Source: Coriobacteriales bacterium (lineage in GTDB: Bacteria; Actinomycetota; Coriobacteriia; Coriobacteriales; UBA8131). Taken from it: a stretch of DNA of 5,407 nt. The notes under the pieces were generated by a model. The model worked only from the letters and a program-made list of their open reading frames with translations, was not told the DNA's origin and did not search any database. The stretch spans positions 1 through 5,407 of the forward strand of contig JAISFJ010000119.1 in NCBI GenBank assembly GCA_031263665.1, read 5' to 3'. This document shows, piece after piece, positions 5,019 through 5,407 of this stretch. Each line of letters starts with the position of its first letter. The stretch's first letter is position 1. Both the position numbers and the translations under genes were made by a program.

Positions 5019-5407
5019 TCTCTCGTCCTCTTCCAAAAAATCCTGTTCTGGTACGGCGGTCCGTATCAGGGTCATACAAAGTGGATTTGAAGTGCTCCGC
5101 TGCCCGAAGGGTTGTTCGGGAACCAAGGTGATGGTGATAGACGCCTCGCCGCGCTCTTCAAGCGTGCAGCCCCAGGCTTCCCCGAACAAGTCGAGGTAAT
5201 CCGCTTTGACTAAAGTCATGCCGCTATCACGAAGTTTTATCAACAACTCCCTGGCTACCTCAGCGCACGAATCATCACTGACAGCCTTCCAGGTCTCGGT
5301 ATGACGTCTTTTTTCATAACCTCGGGGGCGCAAAGAAACAGGGAGCTCAAAAGGTGGTGTACGGGAAATCGCCTGATACACATCTGAAGCATTCTCGCTT
5401 TCATCCC
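5010..5407 (-). CDS. C-terminal part of an unrecognised protein upstream of the pilin
   Basis: The reading frame is open to the right edge (it begins DESENASDVYQ), so about 131 residues of the C-terminus are visible. A GTG at 5381 is the first possible start inside the window but has no ribosome binding site, so the gene is probably cut by the edge. The visible part has no transmembrane helix. It has a basic stretch (RPRGYEKRRH), a helix (CAEVARELLIKLRDSG), a Trp-containing region (FGEAWGCTLEE), a strand (ASITITLVPEQ) and a very acidic end (EEDERKE). I do not recognise the family, and it does not look like the C-terminus of TadC or TadA. The helix, Gly, Asp, Trp, strand order loosely resembles the exported domain of the 985-1557 protein. 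The gene ends 5 bases before the pilin, so it is in the same operon. Confidence 0.7.
   Translation of the reverse strand, partial: DESENASDVYQAISRTPPFELPVSLRPRGYEKRRHTETWKAVSDDSCAEVARELLIKLRDSGMTLVKADYLDLFGEAWGCTLEERGEASITITLVPEQPFGQRSTSNPLCMTLIRTAVPEQDFLEEDERKE

Noticed and set aside
1..5407. CRISPR array, insertion sequence, tRNA or rRNA gene
   Set aside because: No spaced direct repeats, transposase-like protein, terminal inverted repeats or tRNA-like cloverleaf were seen; nearly all of the window is accounted for by the leftward genes.

Overview
The window is one tightly packed, leftward-reading (minus strand) gene cluster whose core is the pilin and minor-pilin part of a Tad/Flp (type IVc) pilus locus. 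The clearest evidence is three short proteins that each carry a prepilin-peptidase-type signature (Gly, four residues, Glu) directly before a hydrophobic helix: GQATVEY (Flp-type pilin), GQGTVE and GQMVVE (two TadE-like pseudopilins). A 741-residue TadG-like surface protein lies between the two pseudopilins. Moderate-to-high GC, strong Shine-Dalgarno sites, frequent GTG starts and the gene combination (small Flp, TadE-like and TadG-like genes with DUF192 and FHA genes) suggest a Gram-positive actinobacterial lineage. A mid-GC member of the Coriobacteriia is my best guess, but this is inferred from style and not proven by any marker gene.

Layout in transcription order, from the right edge to the left: (1) the 3' end of an unrecognised gene (5407-5010); (2) an Flp-type pilin (5004-4810); (3) TadE-like pseudopilin A (4826-4257); (4) the large TadG-like protein (4266-2041); (5) TadE-like pseudopilin B (start near 2063, stop at 1554); (6) an unrecognised single-pass membrane protein (1557-985); (7) a small cytoplasmic DUF192 protein (955-656); (8) a zinc-ribbon plus FHA-domain protein (636-148). 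Genes 1 to 6 are separated by at most 5 bases or overlap by 4 to 23 bases. The last two gaps are 28 and 19 bases, each with a strong ribosome binding site. This looks like one operon whose promoter lies beyond the right edge. The motor, platform and peptidase genes (tadA, B, C, V) are not in the window and probably lie further upstream or elsewhere.

At the left edge, an extended -10 promoter and a GGGAG ribosome binding site precede the first codons of another leftward gene that runs out of the window. No convincing terminator separates it from the pilus operon.

How the parts may work together: the Flp protein would form the fibre, the two TadE-like proteins and the TadG-like protein would act as minor pilins or surface and assembly components, and the tail of the operon adds an anchored exported protein, DUF192 and a zinc-ribbon/FHA protein that could be accessory or regulatory. 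The roles of the last three are inference from linkage only. The most interesting points are the altered phosphopeptide-binding residues of the FHA domain, the unusual probable three-helix topology and cysteine content of the TadG-like protein, and a poly-glycine tail whose codons double as the ribosome binding site of the next gene.
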